Positions 49,401 to 59,399 of a stretch of 64,000 bases of DNA are shown here, one piece after another. Position 1 is the first letter of the stretch. Every line of letters starts with the position of its first letter. Where the stretch lies: the NCBI RefSeq assembly GCF_041260155.1, contig NC_091943.1:19956783-20020782 (forward strand). Reading direction: 5' to 3'. The position numbers and the translations under genes are program-made. A model generated the notes under the pieces. The model searched no databases. It saw only the letters and a list, made by a program, of their open reading frames with translations, and was not told the DNA's origin. This DNA comes from Ptychodera flava. Taxonomy: Eukaryota > Hemichordata > Enteropneusta > Ptychoderidae.

Positions 49401-52400
49401 TAGCGCCGCAAGATAAATTCTCTATACAAATCAAAAAAATTAAAGCTGCAAGCAGAGTTGATTGTATCCAAGCAGTTAACAGCAGAAGTAGAGAGCAGTA
49501 AAAATTAAGTGCCTTTAGGTAGAACGCGTCTTGGGGACAGATACTCTGGATCTAACATTTCTACAATTCTTTTCTGATCTACCACACAGTACAATAAATT
49601 ACCCACAATTCTCTTTGATTTGTATCCTTGAAGGTTACTTTTCTAAAAACTTTTTCAGTTCTGCATGTAAGCACTAATATGCAGCATCAGAATAATTGTC
49701 ACATAATATCAAGTAAAAGTACGTTTAGATATTTCAGTGAAAGTTTCAAAGTAACCACAAAACAACCATACAAGTCACATTCTTTAGGTACTACAAATGC
49801 CTCGTTTTTTGGGCAGCAAGTTATGACGAACTGAAGGGGTCATTCTCTGAAAAAACTTAGCATGTAAATTTCTTTTGTCACTTCCATTGCAAAAAATCAA
49901 TATCCTTTTGTTTCATAAAACAGGTGCAACTAGTCTCCCTACCTTCAATCACATTATTCTGTATGGCTGAAGTGGCAAATTTTATAAAAATGCTATCTCC
50001 TCTCTCATGCAAATATGCATAATTTTCCAAATTATCTAAAATGAGAATTAAGAAGAATGGTGTGCATAAAAGTACGTTTTCAAAATTTTGATAAATAGTC
50101 TGTGAATTTGTGTACACATGGGAGACATGGTAGACTTCACTCAGGAATCTCCGAGGATACAAATCATAATGGATTATGGGAAATATAGAGTACTGTGTAC
50201 CACTTGTTGGAGCTCATTTTAAAGCTTTTTGAGAGAGAAAAACTTTTACCATCTTAGTTTTTTGAAAATCCGGAATTTTATTTTCCCCATTGATTTAACA
50301 CAGATGGCATCCATTTTGAATTTCAAATATCGCAAAATGTTTGGTAGTTGTTACGCTAGTTTCAAACTTTGTGCGGTGACTCCCGATTTTTATTGTTGAT
50401 TTGGTAAGAGAATGGTTTAAGGTTTCTTTCAGGAAATTTTGAGTAAAAGTTGAAGTCTTTCACTTTCGAGGAGCATGCTACCTAAAGTGCTTGAAGTGCT
50501 GCACAGCACAACTATACTCAATATACAAGGTGTACAAGTTGTCATCAAAACATTTTGGAACAAATTCAGGCACTATACTGGTCCATGTCTAACAGAGAAT
50601 GGTCCTCTCTCCCAATCAGAAACCCTTTAAATGAGGTATGACATACTTAATGAGGTATATCAATCATGAATGAGACGACGTGCCACATTCCACGTAATAC
50701 CAAAGCTGTGCTAGTTGCAATGGCTGAGATCTGAAAAAGTGGCTCAAAGGTCACCGAAATTCGTCTCCGAAAGTAAGTAAGTAAAGTAATATTGCCCAAT
50801 GCTGCTCAATATTCAACCTAAACTAGACCTCTACTCCATGTAGTTCCGAGATACATGAACGTAGCTCAAAGGTCATCCAATGCCATATGCAAAATGTTGG
50901 AAAATGTTTTGTTTCATACCGGTCAGTGTTTTTCCAAAACAAAACCTCCAGCCTTTGCAGCCATACATACATACATACATACATACATACATACATACAT
51001 ACATACATACATACGCACTCACACACACATACAGACAGACAGCCACTATATAGACAGAACTACAGATTTAATAGCAACGATGGCACTTTGTGAAAGGCTC
51101 GAACATATATCATAAATGATATTTTAACATGATGACAAAAGCGCACGACTATTTTCGCCACATATAACGCTTAGATACTCACATGATCAGAACATGCGAT
51201 GTTTTAAGGCTGTTTTGTGAACGTCGACACCCAAACCATGTAAACTGACATTTAATTTAGCATACCAGTATATTGATGGCGTTTTAAATACTGCGATGTT
51301 ATTGGCCGAGACGTGAAAACAACCGTGTTTTCTTCGCGATACAGAACGGTTGTAACACAGGTGGAGAAAATTTCCTTTTTCAACATTTCATGCCAAATGT
51401 CGTAGAAAGGTCAAAATCTTGTGTTATGCCTCAATTCTTTGACACAGAAGGAAACACTTTGTACTGTCAGATCTTAATTCGGGGACGTGCACATGTCCGT
51501 ACTAATATTGATCGACATGCATAGTATTTTAAGCGTATCCATGAGGTTAAATCAATCATTCTGATTTCCCATTAAATGCGTACGTCAACAGTGTACTTAC
51601 GCAATACTACAATTCATTCCATGAAACGAAAATAAAACAAACAGCCTGGTTACATGCTATTTACGAAGTCTCACGTCACTGGGCTGACATGGTAGCTCTC
51701 TCATGTCTGACTCTGATCAAAATTGCAGGTAGGGCACATTCTTTACAGCTCACATCAGAGAACAGTTACTGTCAAAGCAAAACTGCCTTCGACGTTTGAA
51801 GCAAAGCGACGACTACAATTCACCCTTTGTTTATCGGGTTTAATTCGTTTGACAATCACATGATATACAATTAGGCGGAGAACTGGTGACGTCTCGGCGG
51901 TTTTAAAGTAGATGGAAAAGAAAACGTACTCATTCAATAATCCAAATTTACAACTTGAAAGACAACAGTAGAATACGGCGTCCCATTGCTATAGAATTCC
52001 GATAAAGTCACAAAAGTTTCGTCTCTGGCCAGTTGATTATATGCTCTACGATTTCACAGCCAACAGTTAACTGGATATATGCCACACACGAGTCACCGAA
52101 GAGACCTTTGACTCGTAAAATAAGCACGTAGCACGCAACACAAAGGAGATGACGCACGGGATATTTGGCAGTCGACGTCGTCAGTACCGGACGGTACTTA
52201 GCCGACATCGTCATGCGCGAGTACACTATGTAACCACCTCCTGGGCGCGCTTATGTAAAGTTATCAACACCTAGACGGAATGTTAATTTGTTTGTACTAG
52301 ACAGCCACACTCTCTCTGTGATGTGACACACACACTCATGGGTGCTGTATAAATTTGAGTACAGGCGATGAATTCTTAACACCTAATCGAGCTGCATTAT

Positions 52401-55400
52401 TTGCGCCAAAATAGACTCTGTAATGCGGTGATCATCATAATCATTAATCATAATTATTATCATAATCATCATCGATATAATCACTTGAGAAAGTAAGTTC
52501 TGTGTGATATCAAGTCATGTTAGCTTGGATTTCGGTAGCTGATGAATACAGTTTCTTTGAAAAATTTAGCAAAAAACTGTAAAACTCTCAAAACAAAAAC
52601 TCTCAAAAATCTTCTTTGAAATTCGCTTAAAACACGATAGGGAAAAATTGCTAGACTAGGGCGAGAAAGTGACGCGCTTTCTCGCAATTTGTGAGAATCT
52701 CTTGTCATTCTCACTCCTACTAGTGAGAATTTTTGAATTATCACTGGTGATCAGTGAGAAATCAACTCTTAAGTGAGATAATAAATGGAAATTCTCACTA
52801 AGCACGGTGAGAATGGTAATTTTTAAATCAACCAGACTCACCATTCATTGGTGAGAATCAGTCAGACAGTGTTGTAACACACCTCATCCGCAGTCTGTAT
52901 TCTAATTCGCCAGTTGATAGTCACGTGGGATGCATTCTTTTTGTGCTGATCGACGTAAACGACGTCATCAGGCATCATTTGTTGGTACTGTTGCCTGCCA
53001 GGCATCAGTTCCGAAAAATGATGCCAGCTGACGTCAAAAACGACATTGACGCGTGCGCGGACCGGAATGTAAACAAAGATGTCGTCTGCGGCCGATCGAA
53101 ACGATAGTCGAGAATGTTTTGGGTTTATCCTACTTTATGAAGAAGAATATGAATGCTTTGGTTTCCAACAAGGACTCGAAACGGACGAAAACTATAATCA
53201 AAGGTGCATTGAACGTTCTGACGTATTGCGATCCGGGCCTGTTAGGAAAAACGTTTTCTTACCCGTTACCGAACCACTCCAACATATTACATCATAGGCC
53301 TACATGAAACAAGTTTTGTGTATAGTACGTTCTTATGCATGGCTGCGGATGAGATGTGTTACAAAACACATATTGACTGGCCATGAGGGCAACAGCATAC
53401 GTCTTTAACCCCTCGGGCCTGTGAGTCACCCCCAAAAACAGACTGTTTCCCTCGGCCTACGGCCTCGGGAAACAGTCTGTTTTTGGGGGTGACTCACAGT
53501 CCCTCGGGGTACAGACGTATGCTGTTGCCCTCATGGCCAGTCAATATGTGTATACTGTTCACTGGTGTGAATCAATCTGGTTAATTCTCACCAGTGAACA
53601 ATGAGTCTGGTTGATTCTCATCGAAAAAATTACCATTCTCACAATGCTTGGTGAGAATTTTCATTCTCGCCGGTGAGAATCTTTTATCTCACCAAGGAAA
53701 GCATTTCTCATTGCTCACCGGTGAGAATTTTTGAATTCTCACCGGTAGCAGTGAGAATGACAAGAGATTCTCACCAATTGCGAGAAAGCGTCACTTTCTC
53801 GCCCTAGTCTCGCAATTTTTCCCTATAGTGAAAGGTATTAGGTCAAACGAATAACACGATTGGAACTAATTAGGGATAATTGGATGGTGAAGTAATGTCG
53901 ATTTAATCTACAAATGTCATCTCATCTGCTTTTCTTTTTTATTTTACACACATGTTTTATGGGTAATTTACGATATTGCAACATTCACCTATATGGCAAC
54001 TAACGCTTTTGAGAAATTTGCAAATATGAAAATAAAGTTATCCCAAATTAGTTTCAATCGTGTTCAAATATAAATGCATAAAATTTGCTTCTCTTTTATA
54101 ATCTCATATAAATGACAAAATAAAGAGCATAGAATTACAAAAATAATTCAAACAGTAAACTTTCTTTCTTACCATGTATCTTTGAAATACACCACACCAT
54201 CCACATCCATCGTTATTACATCTAGCAGGGAGATTCCTCATCTCACGTTTGATCGCATAGTCATGATTGATCTGCGTTTTAAGTTCAAACGAGGGAGAGT
54301 GTGTCAATGAGTAATCAGAAAATCTGACCTTCGATGATAGATATTAAGCGATTTCCTTTATCTTTTGGAGGAAAAGTGATGGTATTCTGCATAAACGTTG
54401 TATCGAATTTGCATAGCAGCAAGAATTATTAATCTTAATTAAGATAATGACATGCGCTAACAGCATTACGCTTTGTGATCACCAAATGTTGATTACAATT
54501 GTTGAAGTCACATAAATTTTAATTTTTCATACTATTTTTATAAGTATTAATATGATTTAGAAAGCAAAATATTCCTTGTTCTTTTTACTTAATAATTATG
54601 ATGAGTTATATAAGTACCTTAACAACACAACGTATGATGTGTAGTGGGCAATAGGTCAAACCCAGAATTCGAATGGACCACAGTACAAACAAACTCAGAA
54701 GTACGGGTATTACGAGTTGGTATGTTTGTACCGCTATCACGTGATCTATTGGGTCACAGACAAGTAGATGGGGAAGACCCTTTTCTGCTGTCTATGCTTT
54801 AACATATCACCTTGTACGTCACTTAAGCTTACCATCTCCCTGCAAAGTATGCTATCTTCTGAATGCAAGCCTTCTTCGTAACATGCCGGGCAGAAACCAC
54901 TACTGTTTTGTCTGGACGTGTAGAGACAGAACAATTATGTCACTATTTGTCGAAACCATGACGATTCTACATCCTTAAAGCGGAAAAGTGTAGAAGTGCA
55001 TCAAAACTTTATCGATATAAAAGATTAAAACAGTAAGGCACATTATATCTGCCCCGTCGTCTCATGCCAAGCTCTAAGCTATACTCAGAATTTTGTCTCT
55101 GTAAATATAAAACACAGTACGCTATACGCTTAGTGATAATAGAAATATCTGTGAGTTCACTTATACAAGTGTCATGTTGGGAATAGTGCCTGACTCACAG
55201 ACACCCGCCATGGTTTTGCATCAACATGCTGTTTCATCATGACTAGCATCTGAAACTACAGTGGAATGGTCCATGTATCTAGTTGATCGAACTAGATGCC
55301 CGGAATATGCACTTGGACGTTGACTAACGATTACCTTTCGTAGGCCAGTGATCATTTTCACTTAACTATAGTTACCAATAAAGATCGAGTACGAACGCTG

Positions 55401-58400
55401 CCGTTTAGACTGAGGTATGCGCACAGAGATGTGGTTAGAAAGCTCCAAACTGTACCACGATCAGAAAAAAAGCTGCTATAGTGTGTGTTACAACCATTTG
55501 CAGTAATAGAGCGCGAAGCCTCTGCAGTGAACGACAATAAAACTGCTCACACTAATTAGTTTTCAGCTGTAGCCGTGTTGAACAAGGCTACTTGATGAAG
55601 ACCAAAAAGTCTGCTTGTACAAAGGCAAAACTAGCTCTGTCTGAGGCTCGAGTTGTAATGAGAGTTTACGATTGGCACCCTGTGTTCAAGATTAAGATAC
55701 AATGTAACATTACCATGCACTGGTCCATGTACAAATCTTTTTTATTTCAACTTCCCCAGACAAACTGTCTGCATGGGACATACAATGTTGTCGACTTTGC
55801 CAGCTGGCTACAGCTGAAACTAATTAGTGTGAGCAGTTTTATTGCAGTTCACTGCAGTGGCTTCGCGCTCTATTACTGAAAAGGGTAGTAATTGGTCAGC
55901 AAACATGTCAGGTTATTTCTGAACGACGATCACAAGGACTCTTCAAAGGTTGTATTGTGTGTTCTATTTTCATATTCAACTTCTTCCTCGGACGGCAGGT
56001 GTCCAAGAATAAATTTTACGGATGTACAAAACAATATTTAAGGGACATAAGCTATAACTTGTGGCAAGTTTTCAGTATTCTGCTTTTGTACATCAACTAT
56101 ACAGTGTCTGACCCTAATCCGTTTGTCATGCTAAAATTTTGAGTATTCTTTTTGTAAACACAGCTTGCGTGTGTAGTGATCATTGTTTATTGTTTACAAA
56201 TGAATTCTAGTCCGGACTTGAATACAATTTTTAACAATAACAATGGAGATTATACTCATATAGGTTGTGTTGATATGCGAAATACTTTGCATTAAAGGGA
56301 AACAGTCGTCGGAGCTGCGCATGTGCGAGTTTCCTGTTTACAAACAATGTATTTCGTGTACGATATCGAGATGCACCGCATCATCATAGCTGCAACATTT
56401 CAATTATACGGTGTACATTATGACCGACATGTTTTAACTTCCATCAATAACCATCGTACCGTGAATACAGTGTTGCCATCGGTCGTATGGGTCCCATACG
56501 ACCTTTGAGCGTAGTTCCGACGACTGTATCCCTCTAAATTACAGTTTAGGGATTCAATACAGAAAGTGTAGGGAAACTACAAAACAATAGTTCTGAAAAA
56601 ATTGCCAAAAGATACAGCTTATGGAGCTTTAATACTCTGATAAACTTTTACAATTAACTCTACGTTACATAACTGTGTGTCCGATTTCTTTGTAATTGGT
56701 TTGATTTTGTTGGGTCGACATAGATACAGCGCGACAGCATCGTTCCCAGCGTAAGACACTGTTTAGAAGAGCACTGCTTAATGTTTTACCTTATATTACA
56801 ATCGCGACACACAAAACATCAATAGCTGTCCCTGGCAACTCATACTACCGTAACGACTGATTTGTATCCGAGGTGGTATAGTAAGATGAAAGTGTTCTAC
56901 TTGCACGAACATTGTACGTTGATCTACGTTTTCGGCCCACACACGTCGATATCCGACGTGTGTTGTCACATTCCAGCAATTATTTGTATTCGTATATTGA
57001 ACTTGTCAAATAACTATAGGCGTGAGACTTATATAGGTATGTATAACATCAACATGAAAGGAATGGAGTGTAAAATAATAATCTTTACGGCCCTGATACG
57101 GCTTTTGCGGCCCGAGGTCGTACGGCGGAAGGGCCCGAGCGTGCGAGGGCCCGTACGCCGTACGACCAAGGGCCGCAAAAGCCGTATCAGGGCCGTAAAG
57201 GTTTTATCATATACCTTATGGAATGATAAGCATGTAGTTTACATAATATTCAGCATCGTTTTGGAGATAAAAATGCGTGCGATATCAAAAATTCATCGCC
57301 ATTTGATTCAATATTTTAGAAAAGCGATGGCCGCTTCCCGTCGCGGATTGACATACATAATGACGTCATTTGTTTACCTGTAGAATTCTAGAACGCGCAG
57401 AGCAACGTTCGTAGGCCTCCTAGTACATGACCAACAGGCTCATAACCTACAATAAATTGACATCACGCTTTTCTTACACCTCGATTTCAGCCTGGATCAC
57501 AGGCACGCATGTACATGCACAGGTTTCACATAGAATTTAGAAATATAAGCCAATGTCACCGGCGCGGATCCACTGTCGCCACGCGCCACTACGATCTGAG
57601 CGAGTAGACGTTTTCCTAAGCTCGCGCTGGCTTTGTGTACGAATGGAACGTTTGCGGATAGCAACGCGCGTAGTAACCAGAATTGAGTTAGTTCAGAAAT
57701 GCACGCGATTGCCCATATTTGGACACCGGGCCGGGGCATGATACGTAAAAAAAAATGCACGGATCTGAGGGCGCTTCCTCCCATAGGTTTACACAGGCAC
57801 GTGAAAATAGGTATATGATAATGTGTGATGAAATGTTTTCGCGGAATGTAAGGGGGGAACCAATTGCTATTTTTTTGGGGGGGGGGGATGGGTATGGCAC
57901 CATTTTTCCCCGTTACTGTAACAGCGTATTCTTCTATTGTCAGTAATGTATTGAAATATTTTTCCGTATTGAGAAGCAATACCTTTTCTCCTTGGTAAAC
58001 ATTTTGTGACATACCGTTCATAATTCTACGTACAAGTCACTGCTTCAAATCTGTACCTACACATAACTTACACTGTTCTTTGTAAATAGCGATAGACAAC
58101 AGTCTACGATCCATGCTTCTAGAATTCTGCTACTACAAGACGTACTATAGTTTAAGGCCACACAAAGAGAAGTTGTGTGTTTCAGGTATGCATGCCTCGG
58201 AAAATATGTGTAGGTATATGTCGGAGTTTTTTCTCTTTGTTGGCTAGGACCCTTACATTACGGTAAAAAGTAGAGAATCTACTTCGAAATTTCTTTTGAA
58301 ATCGTGAAAAATATCTAGAGTCGGCGGGTTTTCATAGATAATTTGTTTTGGCCTAACTGGTGGAAATCTATTCGGAGACCATTTAGAGAGTGCTGTCCTA

Positions 58401-59043
58401 CACTCCTGAGAATAATAATGCTTGTTTAAATAGTTTATCCTGATTTTAAATTTCACTATTTAAAGAACTAGTCAAATAGCCCCCTTTATTTAAATATTGA
58501 TTTTGTCAATAACCCCAAAAATACATTTTCAAGGGCAATCGCAACAAAAACATAGTGTGCAATGCATTTTAAAACACATTTTGTATCATAAGTGCCAGTA
58601 AAATATACGAGTTGCTCACGAATGTTGAAAATATTAGCGCCGCCCTAGATACGCTCTCAGAGAGAAAATTAGAGAATCAGACTTCCCAAGTTTGCTAATG
58701 TCTGCTCGTTGGATAAAATATTTTTGATGGAAATCAACATTTTCTGACTCAGTGTCAAACTTAACGTTCATTGAATCATCCCCTACATAGAAGAAGAGTC
58801 GTATGCTGGACCCAAGTAATTATCCATGTCGAGAATTAAGCGAACTCTTTTTGAGTTAGTGTCAACTTTTTCGTAATTATGATGTGATTCTTACCTTACA
58901 CGATCCTCAATACAAGTGAAACAAAACCTATGTCCACAAAGGTTTTGTCTCGGATCTCTCAGAATAAATTTGCAGTGTATGCATTTGTACTTTTCTTCCT
59001 CATCATGTGGCACGCTGAGTGCAAGTTTTGAATAGCCTGGCAT
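31703..59043 (-). CDS. TRAF3-like adaptor / RING E3 ligase, copy 2 (intact)
   Basis: Seven minus-strand coding exons (58895-59043, 54833-54911, 54173-54271, 34332-34493, 33805-33876, 33101-33187, 31703-32716) join in frame to 1662 bases, 553 residues, close to the usual TRAF2/3 length. Domains: RING 21-60 (C21, C24, C36, H38, C41, C44, C57, C60); five TRAF fingers about 94-233 (C94-x4-C99 to H111-x3-C115; C122/C126/H138/C143; C150/C153/H165/C169; C176/C179/H191/C199; C206/C213/H225/H233); coiled coil about 235-395; MATH about 402-551 with GYKMCARVYLNGDGMGKGNH and DAFRPDPNSSSFKRP, strongly TRAF2/3-like. It should act in the cytoplasm as a trimer below TNF-receptor, TLR or related receptors in NF-kB/MAPK control. 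No frame breaks seen. Intron 3 is 19.7 kb and full of transposons. TRAF2 versus TRAF3 orthology needs a tree. Confidence 0.92.
33101..33187 (-). CDS. TRAF copy 2 exon 6
   Basis: 29 codons, LQEHTDRSRGNCARDREWC to NET, phase 0-0, acceptor TATCAG, donor GTAGGT. Completes finger 4 and opens finger 5. Confidence 0.9.
33805..33876 (-). CDS. TRAF copy 2 exon 5
   Basis: 24 codons, IHERECTKFPVTCRFCLKQL to RDK, phase 0-0, acceptor TCTTAAG, donor GTGAGT. Confidence 0.9.
33995..34084. mobile_element. 90-bp foldback MITE in intron 4 (shared with copy 1)
   Basis: AGACTGAAGATCC ... GGGCGCTCTCTAC, a C-rich centre, then GTAGAGAGCGCCC ... GGATCTTTCAGTCT. Same family as the remnant in copy 1 intron 4 and the half-elements near 9561 and 60781. 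Its outermost TIR (AGACTGAAAGAT) resembles the MULE-type foldback at 19477. Confidence 0.75.
34332..34493 (-). CDS. TRAF copy 2 exon 4
   Basis: 54 codons, NHELECEYAEVVCSSGCTQR to FKEIK, phase 0-0, acceptor TTTTAG, donor GTATTT. It follows the 19.7-kb intron 3. Confidence 0.91.
34494..35606 (-). other. Intron 3 of TRAF copy 2, exon-4 end
   Basis: Alignable to copy 1 intron 3 up to about 34870. It carries the empty site (about 34688-34705) for the MITE found at 21218-21430. It ends in an (ATT)n array at 35548-35606. No gene. Confidence 0.6.
35607..38603. repeat. Duplicated 3-kb unit A
   Basis: Starts CAAGTTTAGGGGCTATAAGT and runs to ATAATACTTATA. Unit B (40084-48906) repeats it in the same orientation at a few percent divergence, once three inserted elements are set aside. 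The unit begins and ends with an imperfect inverted match around ATAAGTATTATATAGAAAT, so it may itself be a transposable element. It holds two CT/CTGT microsatellites (35797-35849, 35880-35943), a GC-rich patch near 36060-36160, and a twofold repeat of GGCAC(A/G)CGCCAAAACGA near 36988 and 37037. No transposase recognised. Confidence 0.85.
36605..36659 (+). other. Exon-like segment conserved in both duplicated units
   Basis: An ATG opens MSDSLKQSVVCSTIQR followed by a strong donor GTGAGT. In unit B (42454-42501) the donor directly follows the 16th codon. In unit A there are extra bases before it. It could be a first exon of a gene carried by the repeat, or chance. Confidence 0.2.
38608..40079. 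mobile_element. 1.47-kb element with TTAA target site at the A/B junction
   Basis: Inverted ends AGTTGCAATATGGATCA / TGATCCATATTGCAACT, each flanked by TTAA (38604-38607 and 40080-40083). TTAA duplication suggests Kolobok or piggyBac-type mobilisation. Removing it joins unit A directly to unit B. Short frames inside (for example 39172-39369 +) show no transposase motifs. Confidence 0.75.
40817..42213. mobile_element. Harbinger-like element 1 (1397 bp)
   Basis: Inverted ends of about 45 bp start GGGGTGGACCATTTGATATC and run through a G-rich tract to CTTGGAAGAT. The flanks are TTA (40814-40816) and TAA (42214-42216), consistent with TWA targeting but with one mismatch. Poly-T blocks lie just inside both ends. 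A foldback near 41640-41810 includes ATCCAATGCGT / ACGCATTGGAT. No transposase seen. Confidence 0.75.
42932..44673. mobile_element. Harbinger-like element 2 (1742 bp)
   Basis: Inverted ends GGGATGGACCATTAGA and TCTAATGGTCCGTCCC, followed by a G-rich tract with GGTGGTCA and T-rich blocks. Perfect TTA duplication (42929-42931, 44674-44676). It carries a tandem minisatellite at 43209-43440. Element 3 contains the same internal sequence in reverse. Confidence 0.85.
43209..43440 (+). repeat. ~100-bp minisatellite in Harbinger-like element 2
   Basis: TTGGAGCTTTTGAAAAATAG recurs at about 43209, 43311 and 43407. Each copy is followed by AGATTAAAATGGTG, a GGTGGCACTTGGGGAG block and a GGAGGGGGTGTCCCCC-type palindrome. 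The reverse complement array lies at about 47290-47560. Confidence 0.85.
45078..47815. mobile_element. Harbinger-like element 3 (2738 bp, reverse of element 2 plus insert)
   Basis: Inverted ends GGGATGGACCATTAGATC / GGTCTAATGGTCCATCCC with perfect TAA duplication (45075-45077, 47816-47818). Once the 969-bp insert at 45198-46166 is removed, the body aligns along its length with the reverse complement of element 2. Confidence 0.85.
45198..46166. mobile_element. Nested element 4 (969 bp) inside element 3
   Basis: Inverted ends GGCCAGGAAGAAAAAA ... TTGTTCATCGGA / TCCGATGAACAAG ... CTCTGGCC, flanked by TAA (45195-45197 and 46167-46169). It splits a stretch that is continuous in element 2 (around 44540-44560), which proves the nesting. 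A related end lies near 62646. The 3-bp TWA target again suggests PIF/Harbinger. Confidence 0.85.
49189..49334. mobile_element. 146-bp foldback with 8-bp target duplication
   Basis: Arms built on ATCAGATGTAGAGTACGGCG and its complement, with an inner AATCTGATAAAAATCAGAT hairpin at the left and its equivalent at the right. GTCGTCAC flanks both sides (49181-49188, 49335-49342). An 8-bp duplication is typical of hAT-type insertion. Confidence 0.7.
49518..50482. mobile_element. TTAA-family MITE interrupted by a nested element
   Basis: Ends GGTAGAACGCG ... and ... GAGCATGCTACC match the 15205-15555 family. The body is split at TACCA by a 613-bp insertion. Without it the element is about 347 bp, the family length. 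Confidence 0.8.
49585..50197. mobile_element. 613-bp element nested in the MITE
   Basis: Inverted ends CACAGTAC ... GATTTGTATCC / GGATACAAATC ... GTACTGTG, with 5-bp duplication TACCA (49580-49584, 50198-50202). The uninterrupted MITE copies show the pre-insertion sequence. No coding content. Confidence 0.8.
50483..52630. other. Intron 3 of TRAF copy 2; no gene
   Basis: AT-rich intronic sequence with an (ATAC)n microsatellite at 50963-51014. Short frames here have no motifs. Confidence 0.5.
52637..53826. mobile_element. 1190-bp element with GTGAGAAT-rich inverted arms
   Basis: Ends ATAGGGAAAAATTGC are inverted, followed by GACTAGGGCGAGAAAGTGACG. The arms, about 220-260 bp, are packed with GTGAGAAT / ATTCTCAC words (about 52690-52860 and 53570-53775). 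A further inverted pair (GTAACACA-x-CTCATCCGCAG) lies inside. A clear target duplication is not evident. A second foldback (53366-53551) sits in the right arm. Confidence 0.8.
53366..53551. mobile_element. 186-bp foldback nested in the 1190-bp element
   Basis: Nearly perfect arms: ACACATATTGACTGGCCATG, GGGCAACAGCATACGTCT, GTGAGTCACCCCCAAAAACA and GACTGTTTCCC pair with their complements around a loop at about 53460. Confidence 0.8.
53853..54064. mobile_element. 212-bp MITE, AACACGATTGGAAC family
   Basis: Inverted copy of the element at 21218-21430 (shared AATGTCGATTTAATCT block), next to TRAF copy 2 exon 3. Confidence 0.7.
54173..54271 (-). CDS. TRAF copy 2 exon 3
   Basis: 33 codons, INHDYAIKREMRNLPARC then C-x4-C-style finger start (CNNDGC) to QRYM, phase 0-0, acceptor AACGCAG, donor GTAAGA. 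Confidence 0.9.
54272..54832 (-). other. TRAF copy 2 intron 2
   Basis: AT-rich, about 560 bases, no features seen. Confidence 0.6.
54833..54911 (-). CDS. TRAF copy 2 exon 2: end of RING
   Basis: Phase 2 entry. Supplies GFCPAC (last RING Cys pair), then YEEGLHSEDSILCREM. 79 bases, acceptor GTCCAG, donor GTAAGC. Confidence 0.9.
54912..55500 (-). other. TRAF copy 2 intron 1, first part
   Basis: Ordinary intronic sequence. Nothing recognised. Confidence 0.5.
55501..55878. mobile_element. 378-bp inverted-repeat element in intron 1
   Basis: Arms of about 80 bp: CAGTAATAGAGCGCGAAGCC, CTGCAGTGAAC, ACTGCTCACACTAATTAGTT and CAGCTGTAGCC, repeated inverted at 55808-55878. The 8-bp flanks do not match, so the superfamily is open. 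Confidence 0.75.
55879..57082 (-). other. TRAF copy 2 intron 1, middle
   Basis: No exon or repeat recognised. Confidence 0.5.
57083..57200. mobile_element. 118-bp GC-rich foldback
   Basis: CTTTACGGCCCTGATACGGC, TTTTGCGGCCC and GGTCGTACGGCG pair with complements on the right side. The loop is around 57140. It stands out by GC content from the AT-rich intron. Confidence 0.75.
57201..58894 (-). other. TRAF copy 2 intron 1, last part
   Basis: Mostly unremarkable. A G-run near 57877-57890 precedes a block (57893-58070) resembling part of 15640-15800 (CCATTTTTCCCCGTTACTGT / CAATTTTCCCCTTCACTGTG), a dispersed repeat. Confidence 0.45.
58895..59043 (-). CDS. TRAF copy 2 exon 1: start and RING
   Basis: The ATG at 59043 opens MPGYSKLALSVPHDEEEKY. 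RING core C21-x2-C24 ... CGHRFC-x2-C. Donor GTAAGA at phase 2. The start aligns with copy 1, and the codon count is identical. Confidence 0.91.
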
Positions 59044-59132
59044 TAGATGGATGTGATAAACCTGACAAAGTAAAAGAACAAGACAAAGAGATTAGCGACA
59101 GGTTGGCTCTCCTTTTCCCGAAGTCAGTAGTA

Positions 59133-59318
59133 TGCATGCATGTATGTATGTATTGTGTTTGTGCGCGTGGTATGCATGCATGTATGTATGTATTGTGTTT
59201 GTGCGCGTGCGTGCATGCATGCATGTCTAATTTTCTGTCTGTGTATATGTCTTTGCGGATGTATGTATGTATGTATGTATGTATGTATGTATGCATGTAT
59301 GTATGTATGTATGTATTC
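59133..59318 (+). repeat. GTAT/GCAT tetranucleotide arrays with a 49-bp direct repeat
   Basis: Two copies of a unit (GTATGCATGCATGTATGTAT plus TGTGTTTGTGCGCGTG) are followed by a GTAT array at 59255-59318, just upstream of TRAF copy 2. Confidence 0.9.
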
Positions 59319-59399
59319 TTTCCATCGATATACCTATGTGTGTATGCACGCTTTTTGTATTATGATATGTGTATATATTTGCAATTTTGATCGATGTCC

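Noticed and set aside
57497..58021. 174-residue minus-strand frame in TRAF copy 2 intron 1
   Set aside because: No domain; spans a G-run and a dispersed repeat within an intron. Likely chance.
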